Assembly: GCA_025360005.1 (NCBI GenBank) | Contig: JANYDA010000058.1 | Span: 43,851 to 107,850 of the forward strand | Direction: 5' to 3' | Source of the DNA: Fibrobacteria bacterium | GTDB lineage: Bacteria; Fibrobacterota; Fibrobacteria; UBA11236 | DNA length: 64,000 bases | Shown: positions 1 to 9,010 of the stretch, one piece after another | Position numbering within the stretch: position 1 is the stretch's first letter | Layout of the letters: each line of letters starts with the position of its first letter | Program-made: the position numbers and the translations under genes | The notes under the pieces: model-generated | What the model saw: the letters and a program-made list of their open reading frames with translations, nothing else | Databases searched by the model: none | Told to the model about the DNA's origin: nothing

Positions 1-2
1 GC

Positions 3-548
3 CCGGAAAATCCCCTGGACCGGGTGCGCAAAGCCTTTCCCTATGCCGACGTGGCAACGGTTCTGAACGTGGGCGGCCAGAACGATTATGCGCGCGCCAA
101 ACGTACCGCGGCCCCGGCCTACGATCCGCAATGGCTGTTGGTGGCGCCCGCTGCCGTGCAAGCTTCGCCGAATGACCCTTTGGATCACTGGCGCCTGCAG
201 GACGGCCCCATGGCTCCGGAAGACTCCCTGCGTTACGTGGGCCTGACGGTGGAAGCCTCGCGCGCCTTCCGGGTGGAGGTGCGCATCTTCAGCAATCACG
301 GCGAGTTCGTGAACAAGGTGGCGTTTGCCATTTCCCAAGCCGAATTCATGAAGCTGGAGAAATCCGCCCAGGGCGACACGCGCCGGCTCAAGGTTTTGTG
401 GGACGGGCGGTCGCGCAACGGCGACCAGGCGGCCACGGGGGCTTACGTCATCAAGACGACGGTGACATTGATCAATATCCCCGGCATCGCGGAGGACAAT
501 ACGGTGCGGACGGATTACCGGCGGGTAGGAGTGCTCAGGACCATGTGA
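3..548 (+). CDS. C-terminal part of a large surface/fibro-slime-like protein (5' end outside window)
   Basis: The reading frame is open from the left edge and ends with TGA at 546-548, so only the last ~180 residues are visible. The end carries a FlgD/Ig-like module: a strand pattern reading VEVRIFSNHGEFV, then WDGRSRNGDQAATGAYVIK and a final strand. The same kind of ending (an ATGAYV motif followed by a basic tail) closes the three fibro-slime proteins at 26-36 kb, so this is probably another large secreted surface protein of that class. An in-frame GTG at 24 is not taken as the start because the frame continues upstream without a stop. The N-terminal domains cannot be seen, so the exact family is open. 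Confidence 0.6.
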   Translation, partial: PENPLDRVRKAFPYADVATVLNVGGQNDYARAKRTAAPAYDPQWLLVAPAAVQASPNDPLDHWRLQDGPMAPEDSLRYVGLTVEASRAFRVEVRIFSNHGEFVNKVAFAISQAEFMKLEKSAQGDTRRLKVLWDGRSRNGDQAATGAYVIKTTVTLINIPGIAEDNTVRTDYRRVGVLRTM

Positions 549-615
549 GTGCGGGCGCGAACGCTTGGCGTCCGGATGATTCCCTTATCGTTGCCCGCCG
601 AGCTTGCCTTTTCAT

Positions 616-1656
616 TCACCCATCCCGGCCATGAAGATGGCGATGGTGGATATCCGGCCAATGCGGATGCGAGTGGGTCATCGGCTGATGGGCATGCGTA
701 TGGGAATGCCGCACGCCCTCCGGCCGGCCCTCGTGGGTGTGGCCGTGGTGTCCGTCATTATGCCGATGGGAGTGGGTGTGGTCCATGGGGGCGTGGGAAT
801 GCGGGTGGCCATGCTTGTCGCGGAACAGGAAAAAAATCCCCAACGCCTGGAAAAGCAAAGCCGTCCCGTGATATAGGGTGAGGGGTTCCCGCAGAAAAAA
901 GAATGAACCCACGAGCCCGAACAAGGGAGCGGAAGCGAATATCATTTGGCTGCGGGTAGCGCCGAGATTTTGGGCCGCCGTAACGTATAAAACCATGCTG
1001 GCGCCATAGCACAATGCCCCCGTGAGCAATGCCGGGAAAACGGTGGATACGGAACCGGTATGGTTTTGCGAGAAGAGGCCGATTCCCAGGTTAACGCCGC
1101 CGGCTACCAGGCCTTTCCAGAATGTGCTTTGCACGGGACGCAGGCCGTCGATCAAGGAGGTCAGGTTGTTGTCGATACCCCAGCAAAGGCAAGCGATTCC
1201 CAAATAAATCCCCGCCCTGGCTCCGGCGGCGCCTTCACCCCAGGATAAAACCAGGCCCGCGCATAAAACGCAGACCGCGCCCAGGAGTCCCAGGCGTCCC
1301 AAATGATCCTTGAAAAGCAAGACCCCCAGCAATGCCGTCGCCACCATTTCAAGGTTAAGCCAAAGGGAAACGGAAGACGCGGAAGCGTACTTCAATCCGA
1401 GCAGAAGGAAAAGGGGACCCAGGATACCGCCAAAAAGAATTGCGCCGGAAAGCCTTAGCATATTGGCGCGATCGGCGCGCAGCAAAAAAGCCGCTTTCCC
1501 TTTCCGTAGCATCGGCAAAGCCGCGCCCAAGGCGGCTCCCAGGTAAAGCAAACCGGCCAATTGTTCCGGGGTCCAATGCGAAAGAAGCCCTTTGCTCAAC
1601 GGCGTGGACAGGCCGAAAAGAAAAGCGGCGGCCAGTACCAGGAGAAAGGGGAACAT
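616..1656 (-). CDS. EamA/DMT-family transporter with long histidine-rich C-terminal tail
   Basis: A 346-residue polytopic membrane protein of the drug/metabolite transporter superfamily. Two EamA repeats fill roughly residues 1-270, with typical helices such as the N-terminal LVLAAAFLFGLSTPLSKGLL and later ALLGVLLF and LFGLVGSFFFLREPL. The last ~70 residues are an unusual hydrophilic tail with about two dozen histidines in HSH, HTH and HGH clusters. His-rich segments in transporters commonly bind Zn, Ni or Co, so a metal-related exporter or a metal-sensing tail is plausible, but the substrate is inferred. The start lies 12 bp after the higA-like gene on the same strand, so the two may be co-transcribed. 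Confidence 0.75.
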   Translation of the reverse strand: MFPFLLVLAAAFLFGLSTPLSKGLLSHWTPEQLAGLLYLGAALGAALPMLRKGKAAFLLRADRANMLRLSGAILFGGILGPLFLLLGLKYASASSVSLWLNLEMVATALLGVLLFKDHLGRLGLLGAVCVLCAGLVLSWGEGAAGARAGIYLGIACLCWGIDNNLTSLIDGLRPVQSTFWKGLVAGGVNLGIGLFSQNHTGSVSTVFPALLTGALCYGASMVLYVTAAQNLGATRSQMIFASAPLFGLVGSFFFLREPLTLYHGTALLFQALGIFFLFRDKHGHPHSHAPMDHTHSHRHNDGHHGHTHEGRPEGVRHSHTHAHQPMTHSHPHWPDIHHRHLHGRDG

Positions 1657-1668
1657 TGCGCTGAACAG

Positions 1669-2043
1669 TCAGGCCGTTTTTTTGGGTTTGGTTTCGCAAA
1701 GGAGGGACGCTGCAGGGATCTTCAACTTGTTATGCAGCGCCCGCATCATCCGCACGGACAACCCCCTCTTCCGATTCAGGATTTCAGTAGATCGGTTCCG
1801 CCCCCCTAAATATTGCGCCAAATCCGTTTTTTTTAAACCCGACTGCTCCATTCTGAACTTGATCGCTTCGATTGGATCAGGAGGTAAAATCCTGAATTTT
1901 TCCGCTTCATAATTCTCCACCAAGATCGCGAGGATGGAAAGTTCATCACCCTGCTTGGTATTCGGCTCGGCGTCCCAAAGGGATTCAATGCGCGCCAAGG
2001 CGCCGCGATAATCCGCTTGCGTTTTGATCGGTTTTATATTCAT
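1669..2043 (-). CDS. higA: HigA-type antitoxin (XRE helix-turn-helix), apparently orphaned
   Basis: A 124-residue protein with the layout of the long HigA antitoxins. An N-terminal acidic helical part (IKTQADYRGALARIESL) is followed by a helix-turn-helix reading GLKKTDLAQYLGGRNRSTEIL at about residues 70-95. Known members bind and neutralise HigB and repress their own operon. The toxin gene should lie immediately upstream; only its last 33 codons remain, ending three bases before this start codon. The antitoxin is intact in sequence and may now act only as a DNA-binding regulator. The EamA transporter follows 12 bp downstream. Confidence 0.8.
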   Translation of the reverse strand: MNIKPIKTQADYRGALARIESLWDAEPNTKQGDELSILAILVENYEAEKFRILPPDPIEAIKFRMEQSGLKKTDLAQYLGGRNRSTEILNRKRGLSVRMMRALHNKLKIPAASLLCETKPKKTA

Positions 2044-2046
2044 TGC

Positions 2047-2148
2047 CTAGATGCTCCTCACGTCAATCGCATCGTACTCTTTGTGAGTACCGACGAATCC
2101 CACATACGCGATTCCAAATTCGTACTTGATGGCCACGACCGCGCTCTC
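2047..2148 (-). pseudogene. C-terminal stub of a HigB toxin
   Basis: Between the stop of the upstream permease gene (2149-2151) and the antitoxin start, the minus strand encodes 33 residues ending FVGTHKEYDAIDVRSI. These match the C-terminal strand and the conserved THKEYD of HigB mRNA interferases. The preceding residues VVAIKYEFGIAYV correspond to the HigB core strands. The N-terminal two thirds are missing because the permease reading frame abuts this point. A GTG at 2134-2136 could start a 29-residue peptide, but it would lack most of the toxin fold. The TAG lies three bases before the HigA ATG, the usual higBA spacing, which supports the assignment. Confidence 0.75.
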
Positions 2149-3186
2149 CTACTCGATGTGATCCCCGGATTTGGGATCGAAAGCCTCCCGCACCCCTTCC
2201 CCGATGAAGGTAGTGAGCAACAACGTAAAGAAGAGGGCCGTCACCGAAGAGATGGCTATCCAGGGCTTCTGCAGGTTCTCCAAGCCTTGCTGAAGCATCT
2301 CGCCCCAGGACGGCGTGGGCGGAGGCAGCCCGAATCCCAGGAAGTCCAAGGCCGTAAGGGAAGAAATGCCGCCCACCACCGTGAAGGGCAGGATGGTAAT
2401 GACCGGGGTGAGCGAGTTGGGAAGGATATGGTGGAAGAATATGCGCAAGTGCCCCACGCCGATGGCGCGCGCCGCGCGTACATAAGCCTGACCTTTGATC
2501 TTGAGGAATTCCCCGCGCATGTAATAGGAGAGACCCACCCATTCGAACATGGACATGATAAGGATGAGAAGGAGGAACCCGCGCCCATAGGTGGCGCCCA
2601 GAAGGATCACCACATAAAGGAACGGCAGGGAACTCCAGATTTCGATGAGGCGCTGCATGGTGATGTCCACCTTGCCGCCCAGATAGCCCTGGATGCCGCC
2701 GATGATGATGCCGAAGCACGCGTCCATAAACGCCAGCAGCAACGCGAAGCCCATGCAGATGCGGAAGCCGTACAGCAGCCGTGAGAGTACGTCCCGGGCG
2801 GAATTGTCCGTGCCCAGCCAATGCGCGCGGGAAGGCGGATGGGGCGGCGTGCCCTCCATTTCCAGATAGGTCCGCAGGGGATTGTGAGGGATGGGCGGCA
2901 GAATCATGGAGCCGCCGTTGGCCAGGAAGGCGGAGTCTGCCCGCAGCTTGGGGTAATCCGGTTCCGTGCCATAGTCCCCGCCGAAAGCGGAGGAAGGGTA
3001 GAAGCGGACCACGGGAAAATAACTGCGGCCCTGATAGCGCAGGAAGAGGGGTTTGTCGTTGGCGAGGAAGCGGGAAAACAGGGAGAGGATAAAAGCGATG
3101 CCCAGGATCCACAGGGAATAATAGGCCCGCCGGATTTTCCGGAAGCGGAGGAACCGGTCCTTGCTCAATTCGGAGATCATGGCCAT
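2149..3186 (-). CDS. Peptide ABC transporter permease, YejE/DppC-like
   Basis: A 345-residue inner-membrane permease of the peptide/nickel binding-protein-dependent family. An N-terminal helix is followed by a long soluble segment (about residues 40-130), as in YejE. Then come the core helices and the EAA loop, reading AYVRAARAIGVGHLRIFFHHILPNS, and the conserved end EAFDPKSGDH. The motif HWLGTDNSARDVLSRLLYG before the core is typical. It is the third gene of a minus-strand operon: binding protein, YejB-like permease, this gene. Its stop directly abuts the HigB stub, so the operon boundary may coincide with an old rearrangement. No ATPase gene follows. Confidence 0.88.
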   Translation of the reverse strand: MAMISELSKDRFLRFRKIRRAYYSLWILGIAFILSLFSRFLANDKPLFLRYQGRSYFPVVRFYPSSAFGGDYGTEPDYPKLRADSAFLANGGSMILPPIPHNPLRTYLEMEGTPPHPPSRAHWLGTDNSARDVLSRLLYGFRICMGFALLLAFMDACFGIIIGGIQGYLGGKVDITMQRLIEIWSSLPFLYVVILLGATYGRGFLLLILIMSMFEWVGLSYYMRGEFLKIKGQAYVRAARAIGVGHLRIFFHHILPNSLTPVITILPFTVVGGISSLTALDFLGFGLPPPTPSWGEMLQQGLENLQKPWIAISSVTALFFTLLLTTFIGEGVREAFDPKSGDHIE

Positions 3187-3187
3187 A

Positions 3188-4195
3188 TCAATCCAGGCGG
3201 ATGCGCGGATCCACCGCCACGTACATGAGATCGGAAACCAGGCGGCCCAGCATGGCGAACAGGCTTGTCAGGAGGATCACGCCCATCACCACGTTATAGT
3301 CCCGGTTCACCATGGAGTTGAAAACCAGCAGACCCATACCGTCGATATCGAAGACGCGCTCCAGCAAAATGTCCCCGCCGAAGAGGAGGCTGAAGATGGA
3401 ACCGAAGCGCGTAGCCAACGGGATAAGCGCGTTGCGGAAGGCATGGCGGCGGACCGCTTGCGCGAACGTGGAGCCCTTGACCACGGCGGTGCGCATGTAA
3501 TCCTTGCCCATTTCCTCCAGCAGGCTGTTCTTAAGCATCATGGTTAGGAAGGCGAATTCGGAAATCATATAACAGAAAAGCGGGAGAACCATATGATGCA
3601 GGAAATCCAAAACTTTTCCCAGGAGAGTAAGGCTCTCGAACTGATCGGAAATGATCCCGCTGATGGGAAACAGATCCAGGAAGCTGCCGCCCCCCAGGAA
3701 GATGATGAGGAGAATGCCCAAGGCATAACCCGGCATCACGTACCCGCTGAAGATTACGACCGACGTAATGGTATCGAACCAGGTGCCGTTGCGGCGGGCT
3801 TTGGCCATGCCCAAGGGCAGGCAGACCAGGTAGGAAAGCAATACCGATGTGACCCCGAAGAAGAGCGAAATGGGAAGCTTCTTGAGCAGGAGGTTCCACA
3901 CCGGTTCCTGATAGGCGTAAGACATGCCCAGATCCAATTTCATTACTTTCCCCAGCCACAGGAAGTAGCGGATATGGATGGGCTTGTCGAAACCGAAATA
4001 GGCCTTGATGTTCCGGATTTCCTCGGCGGAGATGTTGGCTGCAACGCCTTTGGCGCTGGCCGCCTGCTGGACCTTGGAGATCATCTGCTCCACCGGGCCG
4101 CCGGGCACGAATTGGATGAGCAGAAAACAGGCCACGGTAATGCCCAGCAAGGTGGGCACGATCAACAGCAGCCTGCGGAGGAGATAAGCTTTCAC
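3188..4195 (-). CDS. Peptide ABC transporter permease, YejB/DppB-like
   Basis: A 335-residue integral membrane permease. It begins with the typical first helix of this family (KAYLLRRLLLIVPTLLGI), has a periplasmic loop with the FGFDKPIHIRYFLWLG pattern, and the EAA loop reading DYMRTAVVKGSTFAQAVRRH. The end, DLMYVAVDPRIRLD, is conserved. I chose a GTG start at 4193-4195 because it begins exactly at the first helix and leaves 29 bp after the binding-protein gene. A longer frame to 4324 would overlap that gene with sequence foreign to the family. The stop is one base before the next permease start, indicating translational coupling. It pairs with the neighbouring permease to form the membrane channel. 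Confidence 0.88.
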   Translation of the reverse strand: MKAYLLRRLLLIVPTLLGITVACFLLIQFVPGGPVEQMISKVQQAASAKGVAANISAEEIRNIKAYFGFDKPIHIRYFLWLGKVMKLDLGMSYAYQEPVWNLLLKKLPISLFFGVTSVLLSYLVCLPLGMAKARRNGTWFDTITSVVIFSGYVMPGYALGILLIIFLGGGSFLDLFPISGIISDQFESLTLLGKVLDFLHHMVLPLFCYMISEFAFLTMMLKNSLLEEMGKDYMRTAVVKGSTFAQAVRRHAFRNALIPLATRFGSIFSLLFGGDILLERVFDIDGMGLLVFNSMVNRDYNVVMGVILLTSLFAMLGRLVSDLMYVAVDPRIRLD

Positions 4196-4224
4196 TTCAA
4201 TGGACCCGGCTTCATGAGCGCCGC

Positions 4225-6018
4225 TTACTTGCCGTAACGCACCTCGGCGGAGACGGCGGGTACGTCCGCATTGGCGGCCATGGCTTTCTTCAGGGCCGCC
4301 TCTTTTCCCGCATCCGCATACCAATACGTGGAAATGCAGTCCTCATCCTGGAACTTGCCGTAGCCGTATTTGGCCGTGCCGAACTTGTTCCAATACAGAA
4401 GCCATTTGGAATCCTGCTCCCACAGCAGGATATAAGGATTGATCTCGTCGAGGCGATCGTCCAGCTTGGTGAGGATGGCGTTGCGGGCCTCCAGGTCCGG
4501 AGCGCCCTTCTGCAGCTCGATCAGGCTGTCAACCACCTTGTCCTGGACGCCGGCGATATTGTTGGAGGAAGGTTCGACCGCGGTGTGCGAGGCCCACATG
4601 CTCTCCGGATCGCGGAGCCGGGTGCCGCCCCAGGCCGCCTGCGCCAGATCGAATTCGTAATTGTCCATGCGCTTGGCATAGGTGGACCAGGACAGCTCCT
4701 CCAGCTTGGCGGATATGCCGGCCTTCTTCAGATCCTCTACGAAAACATTGAGGGGACGCATGTCCGCGCCCGTAACGATGGTGAAGGTGAACTCGAAGCG
4801 CTTGCCTTCCTTGGCCAGCACGCCGTCGGGACCGGGCTTCCAGCCCGCCTGAGTCAGCAGTTCCCGGGCCTTGGCGGGATTGTAATCGCGCATGGGATGA
4901 TGGGGGTTCTTGTTGTCCGGATACAGATCGGCGAAATAGGTGTTGAGCAGAAAGAGCAGGTTATGGTTGAACTTCTCGTTCATGAGCGGTCTGTTGACCA
5001 GATGGCACATGGCCTCCCGGATCCTGGCATCCTGGAAAAAACCGCGCCGCAGGTTGAAGACCCAGCCGCGGAAGCTCTTGGGATTGCTGTTGTAGAATTT
5101 GGTTTTTCCCACCCAGCCTTTCTTCACTTGATCGAAATCGGTTTTCTCCGCCCAGATGGCGGCGCGATTGATGGGAAAGATATCGATGTCGCCCTTCTTG
5201 AGGGATTCCAGCGCCTTAATTTGATCTTCCATGAACTTCCAGCGGACGGTCTCGAAATTGTATTTGTGCTGGTTGAAGCGCCTGGCAAAGCCCCAATAAT
5301 CCGCGCGGCGGCGCACCGAAACGGACCGATCCTTTTTGACCTCGTCAAGCCGGTAGGGGCCGCTCACCACGGGCAGGTCCCAGTTGAGCTGATTGAAATC
5401 CTTGCCTTCCCAGGCATGCTTGGGAATGGCCACCAGGCCGCCCGCTTCCCAGAAGTTCATCCAATGCTTTTTCTTGGCGGTGATGCTGAGGCTCAAGGAG
5501 TCCGCGCAAACCGGGCGGTTGAACCGATCCAGGCCTACGCGGAAAAGGGAAGTGAGATTCTTAGGGTTCATGATCACGTCGTAGTAGAATTGCACATCCT
5601 CGCAATGCACGTATTTGCCGTCGCTCCATTGGGCCTTGGGGCTGATCTTATAGCTGAAGGTCATGCTGTCCGCGGAGGTTTCCCAACTGTCCGCCAAAAT
5701 GCCGTAAGGGCGGTTCTCGGTAGGGTGCAGATCGATCAGGGATTCAAAGGTGAGTCCCATCAATTCCTTGGTGAACCAATTCCAGTCCAGCCAGGGGTTC
5801 AAGGTCTTGGGGGCGGGCCCGCCCCAGATGTTGAGAGCGCCTCCCACCACGGCGTTGGTATCGGCGTCCGGATCCGCGGGTTCGCCTCCGGTTTCCACCA
5901 CCACCTTGGCCGCCGGGGCGGCGGGCTTGGCATCCGCGCCTTCCTTCTTATTGCAACCGGTCAGGAACGCCCCCGCGCATAACGCCAGTATGAGTGTCAG
6001 AAAAATCTTCCGCATCAA
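4225..6018 (-). CDS. Extracellular peptide-binding lipoprotein (SBP family 5, YejA-like)
   Basis: A 597-residue periplasmic binding lipoprotein. The signal peptide MMRKIFLTLILALCAGAFLTGC ends in a lipobox with the modified cysteine at residue 22. An Ala/Pro-rich linker follows, then the family-5 fold with the landmarks GGALNIWGGPAPKTLNPW, a central FNLRRGFFQDARIREAM and the C-terminal LLTQAGWKPGPDGVLAKEG. YejA-type proteins deliver oligopeptides to a cognate permease. It is the first gene of the operon with the two permeases downstream. The second binding-protein gene is transcribed away from it, so regulation from the shared intergenic region around 6019-6205 is likely. Confidence 0.88.
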   Translation of the reverse strand: MMRKIFLTLILALCAGAFLTGCNKKEGADAKPAAPAAKVVVETGGEPADPDADTNAVVGGALNIWGGPAPKTLNPWLDWNWFTKELMGLTFESLIDLHPTENRPYGILADSWETSADSMTFSYKISPKAQWSDGKYVHCEDVQFYYDVIMNPKNLTSLFRVGLDRFNRPVCADSLSLSITAKKKHWMNFWEAGGLVAIPKHAWEGKDFNQLNWDLPVVSGPYRLDEVKKDRSVSVRRRADYWGFARRFNQHKYNFETVRWKFMEDQIKALESLKKGDIDIFPINRAAIWAEKTDFDQVKKGWVGKTKFYNSNPKSFRGWVFNLRRGFFQDARIREAMCHLVNRPLMNEKFNHNLLFLLNTYFADLYPDNKNPHHPMRDYNPAKARELLTQAGWKPGPDGVLAKEGKRFEFTFTIVTGADMRPLNVFVEDLKKAGISAKLEELSWSTYAKRMDNYEFDLAQAAWGGTRLRDPESMWASHTAVEPSSNNIAGVQDKVVDSLIELQKGAPDLEARNAILTKLDDRLDEINPYILLWEQDSKWLLYWNKFGTAKYGYGKFQDEDCISTYWYADAGKEAALKKAMAANADVPAVSAEVRYGK

Positions 6019-6205
6019 AATCCGCCTCTCCGCGATATCGGCCGTATATTCCGCAACGCCGTTACACCGTTACGCCGCTACAATGCATACACAGCAATCG
6101 CTATACATTGCATATACAGGTAAAATTAGAATATTACCCGCCCAACCCGCACCGCAACGCCTATCACCCAGACGGATTGCTAGCTTATCCTTCCGGTCCA
6201 AGGCC

Positions 6206-8068
6206 ATGCCAGACAACCTTCCCGAACCCTTCCGACCTTCCAACCTGAGAATGGCCGCCCCATCAACGGCCGCTTTGCCTATGGCCGCCACCCAGTTTGC
6301 CTACGCGCTATTCGCCTGCGCGCTGATCGCTTGCACACCCTCGCGGAAAAACCTGGGCAACACCTACCGAGGCGTATTGGCGTCCAATCTCAAGAGTTTC
6401 GATCCGGCCATGGCGCAGGACCAGTATTCCAACATGTGCCAATTCCAGATCTATGAAACCTTGCTGGAGTATAAGTACCTGGCCCGCCCTTACGACGTGC
6501 AACCCTGCCTGGCTTCCGCCGCGCCGGAGATTTCCGACAGCGGCAAGGTCTATCTCATCCATATGAAAAAGGGAGTCGAGTTCGCCGATGACGCGTGCTT
6601 CCCGGGCGGCCGGGGCCGCCAAGTGAAAGCCTCCGATTTCGTATACAGCATCAAGCGCATGTGCGACGTAAGGACCAAGACCACGGGCTGGTGGATCTTC
6701 GACGGCAAGGTAGTCGGCCTGGACGCGTTCCGCAAAGCCTCGGAATCCCTGCCGCCTTTTCCGGAGCAATGGCATCCGGCCCTTTACGACGAAGATGTGG
6801 AAGGCCTGCGGGCCCTGGACGATAGCACAGTGCGCATCCAGCTCACCAAACCCTATCCCTATTTCAAATACATCCTGGCCATGCCTTATGCGGCCGTGGT
6901 GCCGCACGAGGCGGTGGAGCATTACGGGGAGGATTTCCTCAGCCACCCGGTGGGCACCGGGCCCTACCTGCTCAAGGAATGGCGGCGGGGCCTGCGCCTC
7001 GTCTTCGATCGCAATCCCAAGTACCATCATGGCTTCTACCCGCGCGAAGGCACGGCGGAGGATTCCGCGCAAGGCCTGCTGGTGGATTCCGGCCGGACCC
7101 TGCCCTTTATCGATCGCATCGAGCTCGATATTTTCGAGGAATACCAGCCCATGTGGCTGAACTTCCTGCGCGGAAACCTGGACCGCTCCCCCATCCCTAA
7201 AGACAATTACGGCGAGGCGGTGATGCCGGACAAATCCGTGCGCGGGGACATGGCCGCCAAAGGCATCGCCCTGTTCCGCCAGAATGAACTGGACGTGCGC
7301 TACATCTGCTTCAACTTCGAGGATCCGGTGCTGGGGAAGCAAAAGGCGCTGCGCCAGGCCATGTCGCTGGCTTATGACGCCAAACAAGGCATGGAACTGT
7401 TTTATAACGGCCGCGGCGTGCATGCAAACAGCCCCATCCCGCCCGGGCTGTTCGGGTACGATTCCACCTGGAAGAATCCCTATTCCCATTACGATGTGGA
7501 CGCGGCCAAATCCCTTTTGGCCAAGGCGGGATTTCCCGGCGGGCAAGGCCTGCCGGAGTTCGAGTACCTGACCGTGGCCGGTTCCGATACGCGCCAGATG
7601 GGCGAGTTCTTCGCGCAATGCATGGCCCGCATCGGCGTCAGGATAAAAGTGGCCGCCTGCACCTGGCCGGAATTCCTGGAGCGGCTCAAGCGCAAGAAAG
7701 TCCAGATCATCGCCGTGGCCTGGGGCGCGGATTATCCCGATCCGGAAAACTTCCTGCAACTGTTGTACGGCCCCAACGAATCCCCGGGCGAGAACAACGC
7801 CAACTACAAGAACGCGGAATACGATTCGCTTTACCGGGACATGGCCGTGATGCAGGACGGTGCGGAGCGTTCGGCGAAGATCCGCCGCATGCAGGAAATC
7901 CTGGCGGAGGACTGCCCCTGGATCTATACCCTGCATCGCCTGAACGAGTTGCTCATCTACAAGTGGGTGCTCAACCACCGCTCCCACGGCGTGCTGGATG
8001 CGCCCATCAAATACTACCGCATCGATGGGGCCTTAAGGCGATCCCTGTTGCCGGGAGCGGGCGGATGA
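6206..8068 (+). CDS. Second extracellular peptide-binding lipoprotein (SBP family 5)
   Basis: A binding lipoprotein of about 620 residues with family-5 landmarks: VLASNLKSFDPAMAQDQYSN, the KASDFVYSIKRM segment, HPVGTGPYLLKEW and, near the end, WGADYPDPENFLQLLYG. The lipobox is ALIAC, giving a lipidated cysteine before TPSRKN. The ATG at 6206 is preferred because it gives a signal peptide with an arginine-containing n-region; ATGs at 6251 and 6281 are alternatives, and no Shine-Dalgarno is strong enough to decide. The stop overlaps the next permease start (ATGA at 8065-8068). It differs strongly from the first binding protein, so the two importers probably take different peptides. Confidence 0.85.
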   Translation: MPDNLPEPFRPSNLRMAAPSTAALPMAATQFAYALFACALIACTPSRKNLGNTYRGVLASNLKSFDPAMAQDQYSNMCQFQIYETLLEYKYLARPYDVQPCLASAAPEISDSGKVYLIHMKKGVEFADDACFPGGRGRQVKASDFVYSIKRMCDVRTKTTGWWIFDGKVVGLDAFRKASESLPPFPEQWHPALYDEDVEGLRALDDSTVRIQLTKPYPYFKYILAMPYAAVVPHEAVEHYGEDFLSHPVGTGPYLLKEWRRGLRLVFDRNPKYHHGFYPREGTAEDSAQGLLVDSGRTLPFIDRIELDIFEEYQPMWLNFLRGNLDRSPIPKDNYGEAVMPDKSVRGDMAAKGIALFRQNELDVRYICFNFEDPVLGKQKALRQAMSLAYDAKQGMELFYNGRGVHANSPIPPGLFGYDSTWKNPYSHYDVDAAKSLLAKAGFPGGQGLPEFEYLTVAGSDTRQMGEFFAQCMARIGVRIKVAACTWPEFLERLKRKKVQIIAVAWGADYPDPENFLQLLYGPNESPGENNANYKNAEYDSLYRDMAVMQDGAERSAKIRRMQEILAEDCPWIYTLHRLNELLIYKWVLNHRSHGVLDAPIKYYRIDGALRRSLLPGAGG

Positions 8069-8997
8069 CCTCCTTCGTCCTGCGCCGGTTATTGTATACC
8101 ATCCCCATCCTCTTGGGCATTTCGCTTATCGTGTTCCTCCTGTTCCATGTGGCGGGCGGCAATCCCGTCTACCGCATGCTGGGAAAGAACGCAAGCCCGG
8201 AGGAGATCCTGCGCCTTACCCATCAGATGGGCCTGGACCGGCCGCTGTGGATCCAATACCTGCATTACCTGGGCGGCTTGCTGCGCGGCGATTTCGGGCG
8301 ATCGTGGGAGACCAAGCAGCGCATCGGCGAGATGATCGCGGTGGGCCTGTGGCCCTCGCTATGCCTGGCCTTGCCGGCATTCTTTTTGACTACGGCTCTG
8401 GCCCTGGTGGTAGCCATGCTCTCCACCCTGTCCAAGGGCAGGGCCGCGGATCGGTTCCTGGTGATCGCATCCGTATTGGGCATGAGCCTCAGCATCCTGG
8501 CCCTTATCATCGGCTCGCAATACCTGCTGGCCTACCGCCTCAACCTCTTCCCCATCTCCGGCTTCGAATCCGGTTGGCAGGGATTGCCCTATCTGGCCTT
8601 GCCGGTGCTGATCTGGATCGCCAACCAGGTGGGCGGGGACGTGCGCTATTATCGATCGGTGTTCCTGGAAGAGATAGGCCGCGAGTACGTGGTGACCGCG
8701 CGCGCCAAGGGCCTCTCCCGCGCGCGCGCCATGCGCGTGCATGTACTGGGCAACGCCATGATCCCCATCACCACGCGCGTGGTGATGGAAATCCCGCTGC
8801 TGTTCACCGGCAGCCTGCTGCTTGAGAATTTCTTCGGGATCCCGGGCCTGGGTAACATGAGCGTTAACGCCCTGAACGCTTCGGACTTCCCCGTCATCGA
8901 AGCCATGACCCTGTTCGGATCGGTGCTGTACATCCTGGCCAATCTGATCGGGGACGTACTCTACGCCGTGTTCGATCCGCGCGTGAAACTGGCATGA
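8065..8997 (+). CDS. Peptide ABC transporter permease, DppB/OppB-like
   Basis: A 310-residue permease with the family's first helix (MTSFVLRRLLYTIPILLGIS), the MGLDRPLWIQYLHYLGGLL periplasmic segment and the EAA loop EYVVTARAKGLSRARAMRVH. The end YAVFDPRVKLA is conserved. It overlaps the preceding binding-protein gene by four bases, so translation is coupled. With the next gene it forms the transmembrane channel of the second importer. It is closer to DppB than to the YejB-like permease at 3188-4195, so this is a separate system rather than a recent duplication. Confidence 0.9.
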   Translation: MTSFVLRRLLYTIPILLGISLIVFLLFHVAGGNPVYRMLGKNASPEEILRLTHQMGLDRPLWIQYLHYLGGLLRGDFGRSWETKQRIGEMIAVGLWPSLCLALPAFFLTTALALVVAMLSTLSKGRAADRFLVIASVLGMSLSILALIIGSQYLLAYRLNLFPISGFESGWQGLPYLALPVLIWIANQVGGDVRYYRSVFLEEIGREYVVTARAKGLSRARAMRVHVLGNAMIPITTRVVMEIPLLFTGSLLLENFFGIPGLGNMSVNALNASDFPVIEAMTLFGSVLYILANLIGDVLYAVFDPRVKLA

Positions 8998-9010
8998 AGG
9001 GACGCCCGGC

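Noticed and set aside
5750..6205. N-terminal extension of the second binding protein into the first binding-protein gene
   Set aside because: It would overlap the divergent gene by more than 250 bases and place the signal peptide far inside the protein.
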